Notes: generated by a model not told the origin, from the sequence alone. Positions 39,628 to 48,604 are shown, counted from the stretch's first letter. The stretch is DNA of 64,000 bases from CAWAPD01 sp963783865 (GCA_963783865.1 CAWAPD010000005.1:1-64000); one strand, 5' to 3'. Numbers and translations are program-made.

Positions 39628-41097
39628 TCAGTAGGCGCCCTTGACGTGCAGGACCGCCCCGACGGTGCGGGCGAGTATGGAGAGGTCGGTGCCGATGGAC
39701 CACTCCTCGATGTAGCGGGTGTCGAGCGCGATCATGTCGTCGAACGACAGCTTGCTGCGCCCGCTGACCTGCCACAGGCCCGTCATCCCGGGCAGCACCA
39801 CGTGGCGCTGCTTGTACTCGTCCTCGAGCAACTGGAAGTCGCGCAGTGGCAGCGGCCGGGGACCGACCAGGCTCATGTCGCCCTTCAGGACGTTCCACAG
39901 CTGGGGCAGCTCGTCGAGGCTATAGCGGCGCAGGCAGCGGCCCACGCGGGTGACGCGGGGATCGTCTCGGATCTTGAAGATGGCGCCGTCGGCTTCGTTG
40001 AAGGCCTCGAGCGCGGCCTGCTGTTCCATCGCGTCGGCGCACATGGTGCGGAACTTGTAGCAGCGGAAGGGGCGCTGGCCGAGCCCGACGCGCCGGTCGA
40101 CGAAGAAGACCGGCCCCGGGGACGTCACCTTGATCGCGACCGCGATGACGGCCGCCACCGGCGCCAGGACCACGAGCATGAGCGACGAGGCGACGACGTC
40201 GACGACGCGCTTGAGGAGGAAGGCGCTGCCCGCCAAAGCCGGCGGCTTGATCACGAAGAGGGGAACACCGAACCCGGGCACGTAGGTCAGACGGGACGCG
40301 CCCAGGTCGAGGTCGAAGGCGGCCAGCTTGAGCACCATGTGGCAGCGGCGGCACAGGTCGAGCAGCGCGCCGATGTTCTCCCGGGCCGTGTCGGCGTCGG
40401 TGACGATGATCTCGGTCGCAGCTTCGAGCCGCGCGACCGCCTCGAGACGTTCCAGGTCTCCAAGCCGTGTCAGGCCCGTCGTCCGCTGCCAGTCCTCGGA
40501 GACGTCGTCGTCGGTGATGATGCCGGCGACGCGACAGTGGGTGGCCGGCGCACACTGGGCGATGAGCCTCTCGGCCTTGACGCACCCGTCGGCGTGCCCG
40601 ACCACGAGCACCGGCCGAAGGTCGGAGACGCCGTACACGCGGCCGAGACACCAGTCGTAGAGGCTGCGAGCGGCGAGCGCCAGGAGCAGGGCGAACGCCC
40701 AGATGACGCCGATGTTGGCGACGCCCGGCTCGCGCTGCGTGAGCGCGGCCAGAAGGACGACAAGGACGACCGACTCGCCCGACGCGACGACGAGCCGGCG
40801 CAGGCTGTGTCGCTCGTGGCGCAGGCCGTAGAGCCGGTTGGAGGCGAAGACGACGATCGTGATGAGGGTGGCGATCGCCAGATCGGCGGCCGCCGGCGCA
40901 TCCAGCTCGGGTGAGAACGACGTGCGGAAGGCGGCGTCGACGATCAGGACGGCACAGACGATCGAGGCGCAGTCCATGAGGAGCAGGGTGAGGATGCTGA
41001 CGGTCCGGCGGAGGTAGTAGCGGTTCAGCAGCGAACGGGGCGAAAGGTCGAGCGGCGAGCGCACATCGCGATCGACCACGACCTCACGGACGGGCAA
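39628..41097 (-). CDS. exopolysaccharide polyprenyl-phosphate sugar phosphotransferase (initiating transferase)
   Basis: Intact 489-residue membrane enzyme. The start is placed at TTG 41097 (PVREVVVDRDVRSPLDLS) because GAGGAG sits 7 nt upstream; the longer open frame runs through the promoter. N-terminal membrane helices (RTVSILTLLLMDCASIVCAVLI, AFALLLALAARSLYDWCL), a central Rossmann-like domain (PVLVVGHADGCVKAERLI) and the catalytic block: KRVVDVVASSLMLVVLAPVA, RPFRCYKFRTMCADA, YSLDELPQLWNVLKGDMSLVG, GLWQVSGRSKLSFDDMIALD. Second initiating transferase of the locus, with its own promoter. Confidence 0.9.
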   Translation of the reverse strand: MPVREVVVDRDVRSPLDLSPRSLLNRYYLRRTVSILTLLLMDCASIVCAVLIVDAAFRTSFSPELDAPAAADLAIATLITIVVFASNRLYGLRHERHSLRRLVVASGESVVLVVLLAALTQREPGVANIGVIWAFALLLALAARSLYDWCLGRVYGVSDLRPVLVVGHADGCVKAERLIAQCAPATHCRVAGIITDDDVSEDWQRTTGLTRLGDLERLEAVARLEAATEIIVTDADTARENIGALLDLCRRCHMVLKLAAFDLDLGASRLTYVPGFGVPLFVIKPPALAGSAFLLKRVVDVVASSLMLVVLAPVAAVIAVAIKVTSPGPVFFVDRRVGLGQRPFRCYKFRTMCADAMEQQAALEAFNEADGAIFKIRDDPRVTRVGRCLRRYSLDELPQLWNVLKGDMSLVGPRPLPLRDFQLLEDEYKQRHVVLPGMTGLWQVSGRSKLSFDDMIALDTRYIEEWSIGTDLSILARTVGAVLHVKGAY

Positions 41098-41193
41098 GCT
41101 GACACTCCTCGCCGTTGTGGGTGGCGGAACGGTGCAGCGTCGGACGGCGACGCGCCGGACCGGGACCGCTGACCCCCCGATTTCCTGGGCGTC

Positions 41194-41222
41194 AGTATAG
41201 TAGGGGGCGAGCGGGGCGGCAA
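41194..41222 (-). promoter_or_regulatory. promoter of the sugar-transferase/UXS operon
   Basis: On the - strand TTGCCG (41222-41217), a 17-nt spacer and TATACT (41199-41194), 97 nt before the TTG start at 41097. A second TATACT in the opposite orientation at 41264-41269 could serve the radical SAM gene but lacks a clear -35. Confidence 0.55.
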
Positions 41223-41338
41223 GGAGCCGCAAGCCGGGGCGCCGGGTAGGGCCGGCGGGCCTGTATACTCACAGGACCGCCGGCCCCGGCCGGCGCCCCA
41301 TCCCGTCGACTGGGTGCGGAGGCTCGCCGACAGCTCCG

Positions 41339-42331
41339 GTGGAAGGCATCATCGCAGTCACCTATCGCTGTAACGCCGGCTGCCGGACGTGCGACATCTG
41401 GGCGCATCCGAGCGATCCCGCCGACGAGGTCACGCCGCGGGACCTCGAGAGCCTGCCCCGCATGAGCTTCGCCTGCATCACCGGCGGCGAGCCGTTCCTG
41501 CGCGACGACCTCGAGGACATCATCGCCGTGCTGCGGCGGCGCGCCGGCCGCATCGTCGTCAACACCAACGCCTACGACACCGACCGCATCGTCGAGGTCG
41601 CGCGCCGGTTCCCGACCATCGGCTATCGCGCCAGCATCGAAGGGCTGCCGGTCGTCAACGACCAGCTCCGGGGCCTCGCCGACGGCTTCGACCACGGCCT
41701 GCGCACCCTGCTCAGGCTCAAGTCGATCGGGGTGAAGGACCTCGGCTTCTCGACCACGATCTCGGACGCCAACATCGACGACGTGCTCGAGCTCTACGAG
41801 CTGGCCGACGCGGCGGGCCTGGAGTTCGCCACGTCGGTGGTCCACAACGGCTACTACTTCCACAAGGACGACAACCGCATCGAGGACACCGACCGGGCCA
41901 TCGCCGCCCTCCACGAGCTCTCGGCACGCCTCCTGCGCTCGCGCCGGCCCAAGAACTGGTTCCGCGCCTGGTTCAACATGGGACTGGCGAACCGGCTGGA
42001 GGGCGGCGCCCGGCCGCTGCCCTGTCGCAGCGCGGGCGACGTGTTCTTCGTGGACCCCTTCGGAGAGCTGCGGCCGTGCAACGTCATGGAGGAGAGTCTC
42101 GGCTCACTCAAGGAGAACACCTTCGACGAGCTGTGGCGCTCCGAGGCTGCCTCCCGGGTACGCGAGCGGGTGCGCACCTGCGACGAGGAGTGCTGGATGA
42201 TCGGGACCGTCTCCCCGGCGATGAAGCGGAACAAGCTCGTCCCGGCTCGCTGGGTCGCGCGGGCCAAGCTGACCGGCACGCTGCCGCCCGTCGGGGACGG
42301 GGCAGGGCCGGGCCGACCGGGCGCGGCCTGA
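41339..42331 (+). CDS. radical SAM protein with SPASM-like C-terminal cysteines
   Basis: Cytoplasmic [4Fe-4S]/SAM enzyme of 330 residues. The cluster motif is C11-x3-C15-x2-C18 (TYRCNAGCRTCDIW); SFACITGGEPFLRDDL is the GGE motif contacting SAM; RIVVNTNAYDTDRIVEVA and LGFSTTISDANIDDVLELY follow the TIM-barrel pattern. Additional Cys residues near the end (LPCRSAG, ELRPCNVM, RTCDEECWM) suggest a SPASM or twitch auxiliary cluster. GTG 41339 has only a distant GGAGG. It is followed after 20 nt by a GT4 gene, so it may modify a sugar, lipid or peptide linked to the glycan. Substrate unknown. Confidence 0.78.
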   Translation: MEGIIAVTYRCNAGCRTCDIWAHPSDPADEVTPRDLESLPRMSFACITGGEPFLRDDLEDIIAVLRRRAGRIVVNTNAYDTDRIVEVARRFPTIGYRASIEGLPVVNDQLRGLADGFDHGLRTLLRLKSIGVKDLGFSTTISDANIDDVLELYELADAAGLEFATSVVHNGYYFHKDDNRIEDTDRAIAALHELSARLLRSRRPKNWFRAWFNMGLANRLEGGARPLPCRSAGDVFFVDPFGELRPCNVMEESLGSLKENTFDELWRSEAASRVRERVRTCDEECWMIGTVSPAMKRNKLVPARWVARAKLTGTLPPVGDGAGPGRPGAA

Positions 42332-42351
42332 GCCCTCTGGGCGCCTGGACC

Positions 42352-43575
42352 GTGCGCATCGTCGTCGTCAACAAGTTCTGGTACCGCAGGGGCGGCCTCG
42401 AACGCGTCGCGATGGACGAGGCCGCCTGGCTCGCCGAGGCCGGGCATGAGGTCGCTCACTTCTCGACCCGCCACCCCGACAACGAGCCCTCGCCCTGGAG
42501 CGCGTACTTCGCCCCCTACATCGAGCTCGGGCATCCCGACGCGCTGGGCACGGGCAAGAAGGCGGTGGCGGCGGCGAGGATGTTCTGGAACACCGCCGCC
42601 GCCGCCTCGTTCGCGCGCCTCCTCGCCGAGTTCAAGCCCGACGTGGTGCACGTGCACGGGATCCACCGTCAGCTCTCGCCGTCGATCCTCGCCACCGCGC
42701 GGCGTGCTGGGGTACCCGTCGTGCAGACCGTGCACGACTACAATCCGGTGTGCCCGGCCGACCTGCTGCGGCGCTCGGGACGCGAGATCTGCGAGCCGCG
42801 GCTGTGCGGCCGCATCGACGTCATGCCGTGCGTGACGCATCGCTGCCTCAAGGACAGCGGCGGCGCGAGCGCGCTCGCCGCGGCCGAGCTCGTGTGGCGG
42901 CGCTGGGTCGTCCACTACGACCGTCTCGTCGCCGCCTTCCTGGCCCCGAGCGCGTTCCTGGCCGCCCGCGTGGTCGACGGCGGGCTGCCTCCCGGACGCA
43001 CCACGGTCCTGCCCAACGCCATCGCCGGCCGCTCGAGCGGCGAGGCGCAGGGCTACGTCCTCTTCGCCGGCAGCGTGGCCGCCCACAAGGGCGTCGACGT
43101 GGCCGTGCGGGCGGCCGTCGAGGCCGGCGTGCGACTCGTCGTCGCCGGCGCCGGTCCCCTCCTCGACGAGCTGCGCGAAGGCGAGCCGCAGGGGGTCGAG
43201 TTCCTCGGCCACGTCGACGTCGACGAGGTGGAGCGGCTGATGAGCCGGGCCACGGCCGTCGTGGTGCCGTCGGTCTGGTACGAGAACGCCTCGATCTGCG
43301 TGCTCGAGGCCCTGGCCGCCGCCAAGCCGGTGATCGCCAGCGACATCGGCGGGCTGCCCGAGATGGTCGCCGACGGGGTCGAGGGTCTCCTCGTCCCTCC
43401 GGGCGACGTCACCGCCCTCGGTCGCGCGATGCGGCGGCTCCTCGACGACGCGGAGTCCGCCGTCGCTCTCGGGCAGGCGGGACGAGACAAGGCGCGCACC
43501 GTGTACGCCCCGGCCGCGCACGTCGCCGGGCTCGAGCGGACGTATGCGCAAGTCATGCGGGAGCGGCCGGCGTGA
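42352..43575 (+). CDS. glycosyltransferase family 4
   Basis: Intact 407-residue GT-B enzyme from GTG 42352. N-domain: RIVVVNKFWYRRGGLERVAM, VVHVHGIHRQLSPSIL, VVQTVHDYNPVCPADLL. C-domain: YVLFAGSVAAHKGVDVAVRA, LVVAGAGPLLDEL and the donor site VVPSVWYENASICVLEALAA. The NKFWYRRGGLE start is typical of capsule GT4s. Three extra Cys around DLLRRSGREICEPRLCGRID, then VMPCVTHRC, could bind a metal. Stop and next GTG overlap (GTGA, 43572-43575). Confidence 0.83.
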   Translation: MRIVVVNKFWYRRGGLERVAMDEAAWLAEAGHEVAHFSTRHPDNEPSPWSAYFAPYIELGHPDALGTGKKAVAAARMFWNTAAAASFARLLAEFKPDVVHVHGIHRQLSPSILATARRAGVPVVQTVHDYNPVCPADLLRRSGREICEPRLCGRIDVMPCVTHRCLKDSGGASALAAAELVWRRWVVHYDRLVAAFLAPSAFLAARVVDGGLPPGRTTVLPNAIAGRSSGEAQGYVLFAGSVAAHKGVDVAVRAAVEAGVRLVVAGAGPLLDELREGEPQGVEFLGHVDVDEVERLMSRATAVVVPSVWYENASICVLEALAAAKPVIASDIGGLPEMVADGVEGLLVPPGDVTALGRAMRRLLDDAESAVALGQAGRDKARTVYAPAAHVAGLERTYAQVMRERPA

Positions 43576-44672
43576 AGATCGCGATGCTCGGGCAGAAGGG
43601 CATCCCGGCCCTGCACGGCGGGCCCGAACGCCACGTCGAGGAGCTGGCCGTGCGCATGGTCTCGCGCGGGCACGAGGTGACGGTCTACACGCGGCCGAAC
43701 TACACGGCCGCGAGCCTGAAGACGTATCGCGGCGTGCGTCTGGTGAGCCTGCCGTCGGTGTCGACCAAGCACCTGGACGCGATCAGCCACGTGGGGGTCG
43801 CCCTGCAGGACGCCCTGCGGCACGGGTTCGACGTGCTGCACTTCCAGGCCGAGGGGCCCGGTCTGCTCGCGTGGGTCCCCCGGCTGGTGGGCACGGCCTC
43901 GGTGGTGACCATCCACGGCCAGGACTGGCGGCGCGAGAAGTGGGGAGCGGTGGCGACGCGCGCGCTCAGGGTGGGGGAGTGGGTCTCGATGACGGCTCCC
44001 GACGCGACGATCGCCGTGTCGCAGTCGCTGGCCGACGAGCTGGAGGCTCGCTACCGGCGGCCGGTCACCTACATCCCCAACGGCGTGTGGGTGTCGGCCG
44101 ATGAGGACGCCTCGATCCTGAGCGAGCTGGGCGTCGAACCGGGCGCCTACGTGCTGTTCGCCGCCAGGCTCGTCCCCGAGAAGGGCTGTCACTACCTGGT
44201 GCGCGCCTGGCGCGACGAGGGCCTCGACGTGCCCCTGGTCGTCGCCGGCGGGTCGAGCTTCTCCGACCAGTACGTCGCCGAGCTGCACCGCGAGGCTCCC
44301 CGGCGCGTCGTCTTCGCCGGCTGGGTGCACGGCGCCCGCCTCGCGACGCTGCTGCGCCGCGCGATGCTGTTCGTGCTTCCCTCGGACGTCGAGGGCCTGC
44401 CCATCGCGCTCCTCGAGGCCCTGGCGCAGGGCACGCCCGTGCTGGCGAGCGACATACCGCCCAACCTCGAGGCGATGGACGGCTGGGGCGCCACGTTCGC
44501 CGCGGGATCGACGCGTGACCTCGGCCGCAAGCTGCGCGAGTGCCTCGGCGATCTGCCGCACCTGCGCGAAGAGGCTGGTCTGGCGCAGGCCGACATCGCC
44601 CGGCGCTACGACTGGGAGGTCACGGTCGATCGCACCCTCGACGTCTACCGGCAGGCGCTGGCCCGGCACTGA
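43572..44672 (+). CDS. glycosyltransferase family 4 (intact relative of 12643-13834)
   Basis: Intact 366-residue GT-B enzyme from GTG 43572: KIAMLGQKGIPALHGGPERH, HEVTVYTRPNYTAASLKTYR, VDTH-type region SVVTIHGQDWRREKWG, YVLFAARLVPEKGCHYLVRA, VVAGGSSFSDQYVAEL, FVLPSDVEGLPIALLEALAQG. The QKGIP and GGPERHVEEL blocks are typical of WcaL/RfaB-like EPS transferases. Last gene of the polysaccharide locus; a GC-rich inverted repeat and the proS promoter follow. Confidence 0.84.
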   Translation: MKIAMLGQKGIPALHGGPERHVEELAVRMVSRGHEVTVYTRPNYTAASLKTYRGVRLVSLPSVSTKHLDAISHVGVALQDALRHGFDVLHFQAEGPGLLAWVPRLVGTASVVTIHGQDWRREKWGAVATRALRVGEWVSMTAPDATIAVSQSLADELEARYRRPVTYIPNGVWVSADEDASILSELGVEPGAYVLFAARLVPEKGCHYLVRAWRDEGLDVPLVVAGGSSFSDQYVAELHREAPRRVVFAGWVHGARLATLLRRAMLFVLPSDVEGLPIALLEALAQGTPVLASDIPPNLEAMDGWGATFAAGSTRDLGRKLRECLGDLPHLREEAGLAQADIARRYDWEVTVDRTLDVYRQALARH

Positions 44673-44679
44673 GCGCGCG

Positions 44680-44709
44680 TTGCGCCCGCGCACGGGCGGG
44701 CGGTATCAT
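44680..44709 (+). promoter_or_regulatory. promoter of proS
   Basis: TTGCGC at 44680-44685, 18-nt spacer, TATCAT at 44704-44709; the ATG of proS is at 44756. Confidence 0.45.
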
Positions 44710-44711
44710 CC

Positions 44712-44736
44712 GGCGGCGGCCGTGACGGCCGCCGCC
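44712..44736 (+). other. perfect GC-rich stem-loop in the proS leader
   Basis: GGCGGCGGCC (44712-44721), loop GTGAC, GGCCGCCGCC (44727-44736). It lies between the predicted promoter and the Shine-Dalgarno GGAAGG (44743-44748), so it is probably at the 5' end of the proS mRNA; no T-run. Confidence 0.5.
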
Positions 44737-44755
44737 ACTTCTCCGGAAGGTGCCC

Positions 44756-46486
44756 ATGCGCGCGAGCCAGCTTCTCCTGCCGACCGTCAAGGAGCCGCCC
44801 AGCGGCGCCGAGGCGGCGAGCCACATCCTCCTGGTCAGGGCGGGCTTCGTGCGCCAGCTCGCGGCCGGCATCTACGTCTACCTGCCGCTCGGCTGGCGCG
44901 TGATGCGCAAGATCGAGCAGATCATCCGCGAGGAGCTCGACGCGATCGGCTGCCAGGAGATGCTGATGCCGGTGCTCCAGCCGGCCGAGATCTGGCAGGA
45001 GTCGGGGCGCTGGCAGGCGATCGGCGACGAGATGTTCCGCCTCAAGGACCGCAAGCAAGCCGACATGGCGCTGGCGATGACCCACGAGGAGGTCATCACC
45101 TGGCTGGCGGCGCGGGAGATCCGGTCGTACCGCCAGCTCCCGCAGTTCTGGTACCACTTCCAGACCAAAGAGCGCGACGAGGCGCGGCCCAAGAGCGGCA
45201 TCCTGCGCACGCGCGAGTTCATCATGAAGGACTCCTACAGCCTCGACGTCGACGAGGCGGGCCTGCAGGCCAGCTACCAGAAGCACATCGGCGCCTACGA
45301 TCGCATCTTCGCGCGCTGCGGGCTGTCGTCCATGATGGTCGAGGGCGACTCGGGCATGATGGGCGGCGACGTCAGCCACGAGTACATGGCCTTCAGCGAG
45401 GCGGGCGAAGACGAGATCGTCTTCTGCCGCGCCTGCGACTACGCGTCCAACGTCGAGACGGCGTCGGCCGGGCCAGAGCGGGGGGCGCCGGCGAGCGCCC
45501 GCGGCGTGACCGCCGCGGGCCGCGCCGGCGCTTTCGACCTGACCGACGACCGCGAGCTCCACACGCCCGGCACGCGCACGATCGAGCAGGTCGGCGAGTT
45601 CCTTGGCCTGCCGCCCGAGGCGTTCGTCAAGGCGCTCGTCGTGGTCGTCGAGGGCAAGGGTCCCGCTCTGGTCCTGTTGCGCGGCGATCACGAGGTCACC
45701 GAGCTCAAGCTCGAGAAGGCGGTCGGGGGCGACTTCCGGCTGGCGACGCCGGACGAAGTCGCCCAGGCCCAGGGCGTCGAGCCCGGGTTCGTGGGGCCGG
45801 TCCCGACCACGCTGCCCGTCTTCGCCGACGAGGCCTTGCGCCGCGGCCACTACGTGGGCGGCGCCAACAAGGTGGACCACCACCGCTCCGGCATCGAGGT
45901 CGCTGCGCTCGACGGGGTGACGTTCGTCGACGTGCGGCGGGCGCACGCGGGAGACGCGTGCCCTCGCTGCGAGGGCACGCTCGAAGGCGCGCGCGCCATC
46001 GAGGTCGGCAACATCTTCCAGCTCGGCACCAAGTACTCGGAGCCGATGAGCGCGACCTTCCTCGACGAGGCCGGGGAAGAGCGGCCGATCGTCATGGGCA
46101 GCTACGGGATCGGCCTCGCCCGCATCGCGGCCGCCGCCGTCGAGCAGCACCACGACGCCGACGGCATCGTCTGGCCGGCCTCGATCGCCCCGTACGACGT
46201 GCACCTGGTCCTCGTGCGCGCCGGCGACGAGACCCAGGCGGCCGTCGCGGAGCAGGTCTACGTGGATCTTGAGGCCGCCGGCCTCGACACGCTGTTCGAC
46301 GATCGCGAGCTCTCGCCGGGCGTGAAGTTCAAGGACGCCGACCTCATCGGCTGCCCTCTGCAGGTCGTCGTGGGGAAGAGGGCCGGCGAGGGGATCGTCG
46401 AGGTCAAGACCAGGGCGACGGGCGAGCGGGTCGAGGTCGCCGTCGGCGACCTGGCCCCGCTCGCCCGCGGGATTCTCTCCCGGTAG
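44756..46486 (+). CDS. proS: prolyl-tRNA synthetase (bacterial type with editing insertion)
   Basis: Class II aminoacyl-tRNA synthetase, 576 residues. ATG 44756 is preferred over GTG 44750 because GGAAGG lies 7 nt upstream. Motif 2 region: YHFQTKERDEARPKSGILRT and REFIMKDSYSLDVDEAG; then a YbaK-like editing insertion (about residues 240-400, including VVVEGKGPALVLLRGDHEV); motif 3: VMGSYGIGLARIAAAAVEQH; anticodon-binding domain from YDVHLVLVRAG to the C-terminus with DDRELSPGVKFKDADLIG. Typical length for the bacterial ProS. The only tRNA gene in the window, tRNA-Pro, lies 2 kb downstream. Confidence 0.96.
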   Translation: MRASQLLLPTVKEPPSGAEAASHILLVRAGFVRQLAAGIYVYLPLGWRVMRKIEQIIREELDAIGCQEMLMPVLQPAEIWQESGRWQAIGDEMFRLKDRKQADMALAMTHEEVITWLAAREIRSYRQLPQFWYHFQTKERDEARPKSGILRTREFIMKDSYSLDVDEAGLQASYQKHIGAYDRIFARCGLSSMMVEGDSGMMGGDVSHEYMAFSEAGEDEIVFCRACDYASNVETASAGPERGAPASARGVTAAGRAGAFDLTDDRELHTPGTRTIEQVGEFLGLPPEAFVKALVVVVEGKGPALVLLRGDHEVTELKLEKAVGGDFRLATPDEVAQAQGVEPGFVGPVPTTLPVFADEALRRGHYVGGANKVDHHRSGIEVAALDGVTFVDVRRAHAGDACPRCEGTLEGARAIEVGNIFQLGTKYSEPMSATFLDEAGEERPIVMGSYGIGLARIAAAAVEQHHDADGIVWPASIAPYDVHLVLVRAGDETQAAVAEQVYVDLEAAGLDTLFDDRELSPGVKFKDADLIGCPLQVVVGKRAGEGIVEVKTRATGERVEVAVGDLAPLARGILSR

Positions 46487-46506
46487 CAGGCTGCCACACG
46501 CCCGGG

Positions 46507-46526
46507 TGTCGCCAGATCTGGCGACA
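46507..46526. promoter_or_regulatory. perfect 20-bp palindrome, candidate operator
   Basis: TGTCGCCAGATCTGGCGACA is an exact inverted repeat with no spacer, 20 nt past the proS stop and 57 nt before the ATG of an HTH regulator. It could be the regulator's own operator; as RNA it could also form an 8-bp stem with a GATC loop, but no T-run follows. I saw no second copy in the window. Confidence 0.55.
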
Positions 46527-46583
46527 ACTCACGCTCGCCGCAGGCTCAAGTATTGCCTGCGAACGGGCGATAACGCTACCGAG

Positions 46584-46979
46584 ATGCAGAGCGTACCCAC
46601 CTATACTCGTCCGCGCTTCACGCGCGAGCGGTTCCCGGATGCGCTCAGGGGCTTGATGGCGGAACGGCACCTGAGCTACCGCCAGCTCGCCTACAAGACC
46701 CAGCTCTCGGCCGGCTACCTGAACCACCTCACCAAGGGCACGCGGCCGGTCCCCGCCGACAACGTGATCGCGGTCATCGCGACCGCGCTCTGCGTGGAGC
46801 CCGACTTCTTCCTCGAGTACCGCCTGCGCCAGGTCTCCTACGTGCTCGACCAGTCGACGCAGCTCATCGACGGCCTCTACGGCGTGCTCCTCAAGCACGC
46901 CCCCGTCTCCGAGGAGGTCGTGGCGCTGCTGCGCAGCGGCGGCCACAACGGGAACGGCTCGCGCAAGGAAGTCATCTAG
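46584..46979 (+). CDS. small helix-turn-helix (XRE-type) DNA-binding protein
   Basis: 131 residues from ATG 46584 (MQSVPTYTRPRFTRERFPDA); GTG 46506 would give a longer, unlikely N-terminus running through the palindrome. The HTH is at about residues 23-80: LMAERHLSYRQLAYKTQLSAGYLNHLTKG… then NVIAVIATALCVEPDFFLEY, as in Cro/C1-type repressors. The C-terminal helix (STQLIDGLYGVLLKHA) may mediate dimerisation. It sits alone between proS and a secreted protein. Regulated genes are unknown; autoregulation through the palindrome at 46507 is inferred. Confidence 0.75.
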   Translation: MQSVPTYTRPRFTRERFPDALRGLMAERHLSYRQLAYKTQLSAGYLNHLTKGTRPVPADNVIAVIATALCVEPDFFLEYRLRQVSYVLDQSTQLIDGLYGVLLKHAPVSEEVVALLRSGGHNGNGSRKEVI

Positions 46980-47180
46980 CGTCACAGGTCGCCTGCTCCG
47001 GCAGGCTCGTCACCCCCCCCGAGACTCACCCTTGTTGCGCCGCGGCGTTGGTAGTTCATCTCACGGTCGGTCGGCCGCTGGCCCTCCACGTCGGTGTGGT
47101 AGTACGCTCCGCGCATCACGGCCGTCCAGGGGCCGTCCGTGGCGGTCCCGCCGAGGTTGGCCGCAACCTGGAGGGATGCC

Positions 47181-47880
47181 ATGAAGAAGCTCGTCGTTCT
47201 CATGATCGTCGCGCTCGGCCTGGTGCTGCTCGCACCGGCGTCTGCGTCGGCCTCGACGCCCACCCTGAAGAGCCTCGCCAAGAGCGTTGCTTCCCTGCAG
47301 AAGCAGGTCAAGAGCCTGAAGGCGAAGGTGGCGGCACAGGCGACCACGATCGCCTCGCTGCAGAACAACCCCGCGCTGACCCTCTCCTGGCTGCCCACGT
47401 ACCTGAGCCTCGACACCAACGCCGAGAACGGCGTCACCGGCCCCAACATCACCTTCGCAGGCTGCAACGTTCACGTGCGCAGCAGCTCCGGCGAGTCGGA
47501 CGGCAGCGGCCTCGGCAACCTCATCGTCGGCTGGGACGAGCCGCCGACAACGCCGGATCGCGGCGGCGAGAACAACCTCGTCTGCGGCGACTTCAACAAC
47601 TTCTCCAACTACGGCTGCTTCGTCGCCGGAAGCTACAACACGGTCAGTGGCACCTTCGCCAGCGTGAATGGGGGCCAGTGGAACATGGCCAGCGGCGACC
47701 TCTGGGCCAGCGTCGGCGGCGGCCTGGACAACACGGCAGGGGGGACCTGGACCACCGTCGGCGGCGGCTACAACAACGACGCAGAGAGCCAGGGTAGCCA
47801 CCATCAGCGGGGGCGACAGCATCACGCTCGACTCTGCGACCGTCAATGCCTGGCAAGGTGGCGCCTACCACACACCGTGA
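47181..47880 (+). CDS. secreted coiled-coil protein with YadA-head-like glycine-rich repeats, one +1 shift
   Basis: ATG 47181 follows GGAGGG. Signal peptide: KKLVVLMIVALGLVLLAPASASA. Residues about 28-62 form a coiled coil (LKSLAKSVASLQKQVKSLKA, then KVAAQATTIASLQN). The body ends in short imperfect repeats, SVNGGQWNMASGDLW, SVGGGLDNTAGGTW, TVGGGYNNDA, which resemble head repeats of trimeric autotransporter adhesins and phage fibres. One extra base near 47790 shifts the frame; corrected, the protein continues VATISGGDSITLDSATVNAW and ends at 47880. About 232 residues. Probably a trimeric surface or extracellular fibre. No anchor or sorting signal is visible. Confidence 0.65.
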
Positions 47881-48454
47881 ACGCGCAGGTGCGAGAACCA
47901 CGGACGAGAGAGGCAGTCAGGGTTTGGGACGCTAGGCAATCGGCGGCTTGAGCTGCTTTGCGTCTCCGCAGGCCCGCTGGACTCCGGCAGCCTGTCCCGG
48001 ATTCCTTCGCGGTCGCGACCGCTAGATGCACGTTCCATTCACCTCTGTCTCGGAGGACGCGATACTAGTCGTGCGGGAACCCGTACCTCTCGCGCAGTGA
48101 CGCTCGCGGCGCTCTAACCGACTCGAATCGGCACCGTTCGTCGCCGTCACCGAAACACAGGGGCGGGCGGCCTCTTGGGGCGGGCCGTCAGCCCCTATCT
48201 CGCGGTCGGCCTTGGCAGCAGCGGGCACCGCGTCGGGGGGTCGTTGGGGGCTAAGGGCAGGCGCACCGGCAGCGACCACGGCCCCGTCCTCTCTCCGTAG
48301 ACCCACCAAGAGGCGGGGCTGCTGCCGTTTCGGGGAAGTGGGCCGCGAGGTGCGTCCACATCTGAAGCGCGGCGCGACTCAAGCCCGCTGCCGAGAACGC
48401 GGAGTATGGGTGGAACAGGGCGGGCTCGCCGGCTGCAGCAAGCGGGAAGCAGAA
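47881..48454. other. intergenic region, no gene recognised
   Basis: 574 bp between the secreted protein and the tRNA. Open frames here are short and rich in Arg/Ala/Pro without domain-like content. No repeat array, riboswitch or terminator recognised. Confidence 0.4.
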
Positions 48455-48532
48455 TGGTCGGCGTGGCCAGATTTGAACTGGCGACCCCTAGTCCCCCAGA
48501 CTAGTGCGCTAACCAGGCTGCGCCACACGCCG
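48455..48532 (-). tRNA. tRNA-Pro (anticodon GGG), CCA encoded
   Basis: On the - strand: acceptor CGGCGTG pairs with CACGCCG; D stem GCGC/GCGC; anticodon stem CTAGT/ACTAG around loop CTGGGGG, anticodon GGG; variable region GGGTC; T stem GCCAG/CTGGC around TTCAAAT; discriminator A then CCA (48457-48455). Total 78 nt. All arms pair fully. Confidence 0.95.
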
Positions 48533-48604
48533 ACCGCAGGGCCGGATTGTAGCACAGGCGTGGCCTTGGCTCGCGCCCTGCGCCCGCTCAGATAAACTAG
48601 GAGC

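Noticed and set aside
41389..43575. A 728-residue open frame spanning radical SAM and GT4 regions
   Set aside because: The first 321 residues are an out-of-frame shadow of the radical SAM gene; the GT starts at GTG 42352.
48212..48595. Open frame across the tRNA-Pro region
   Set aside because: It covers the tRNA gene on the opposite strand and has no protein features.
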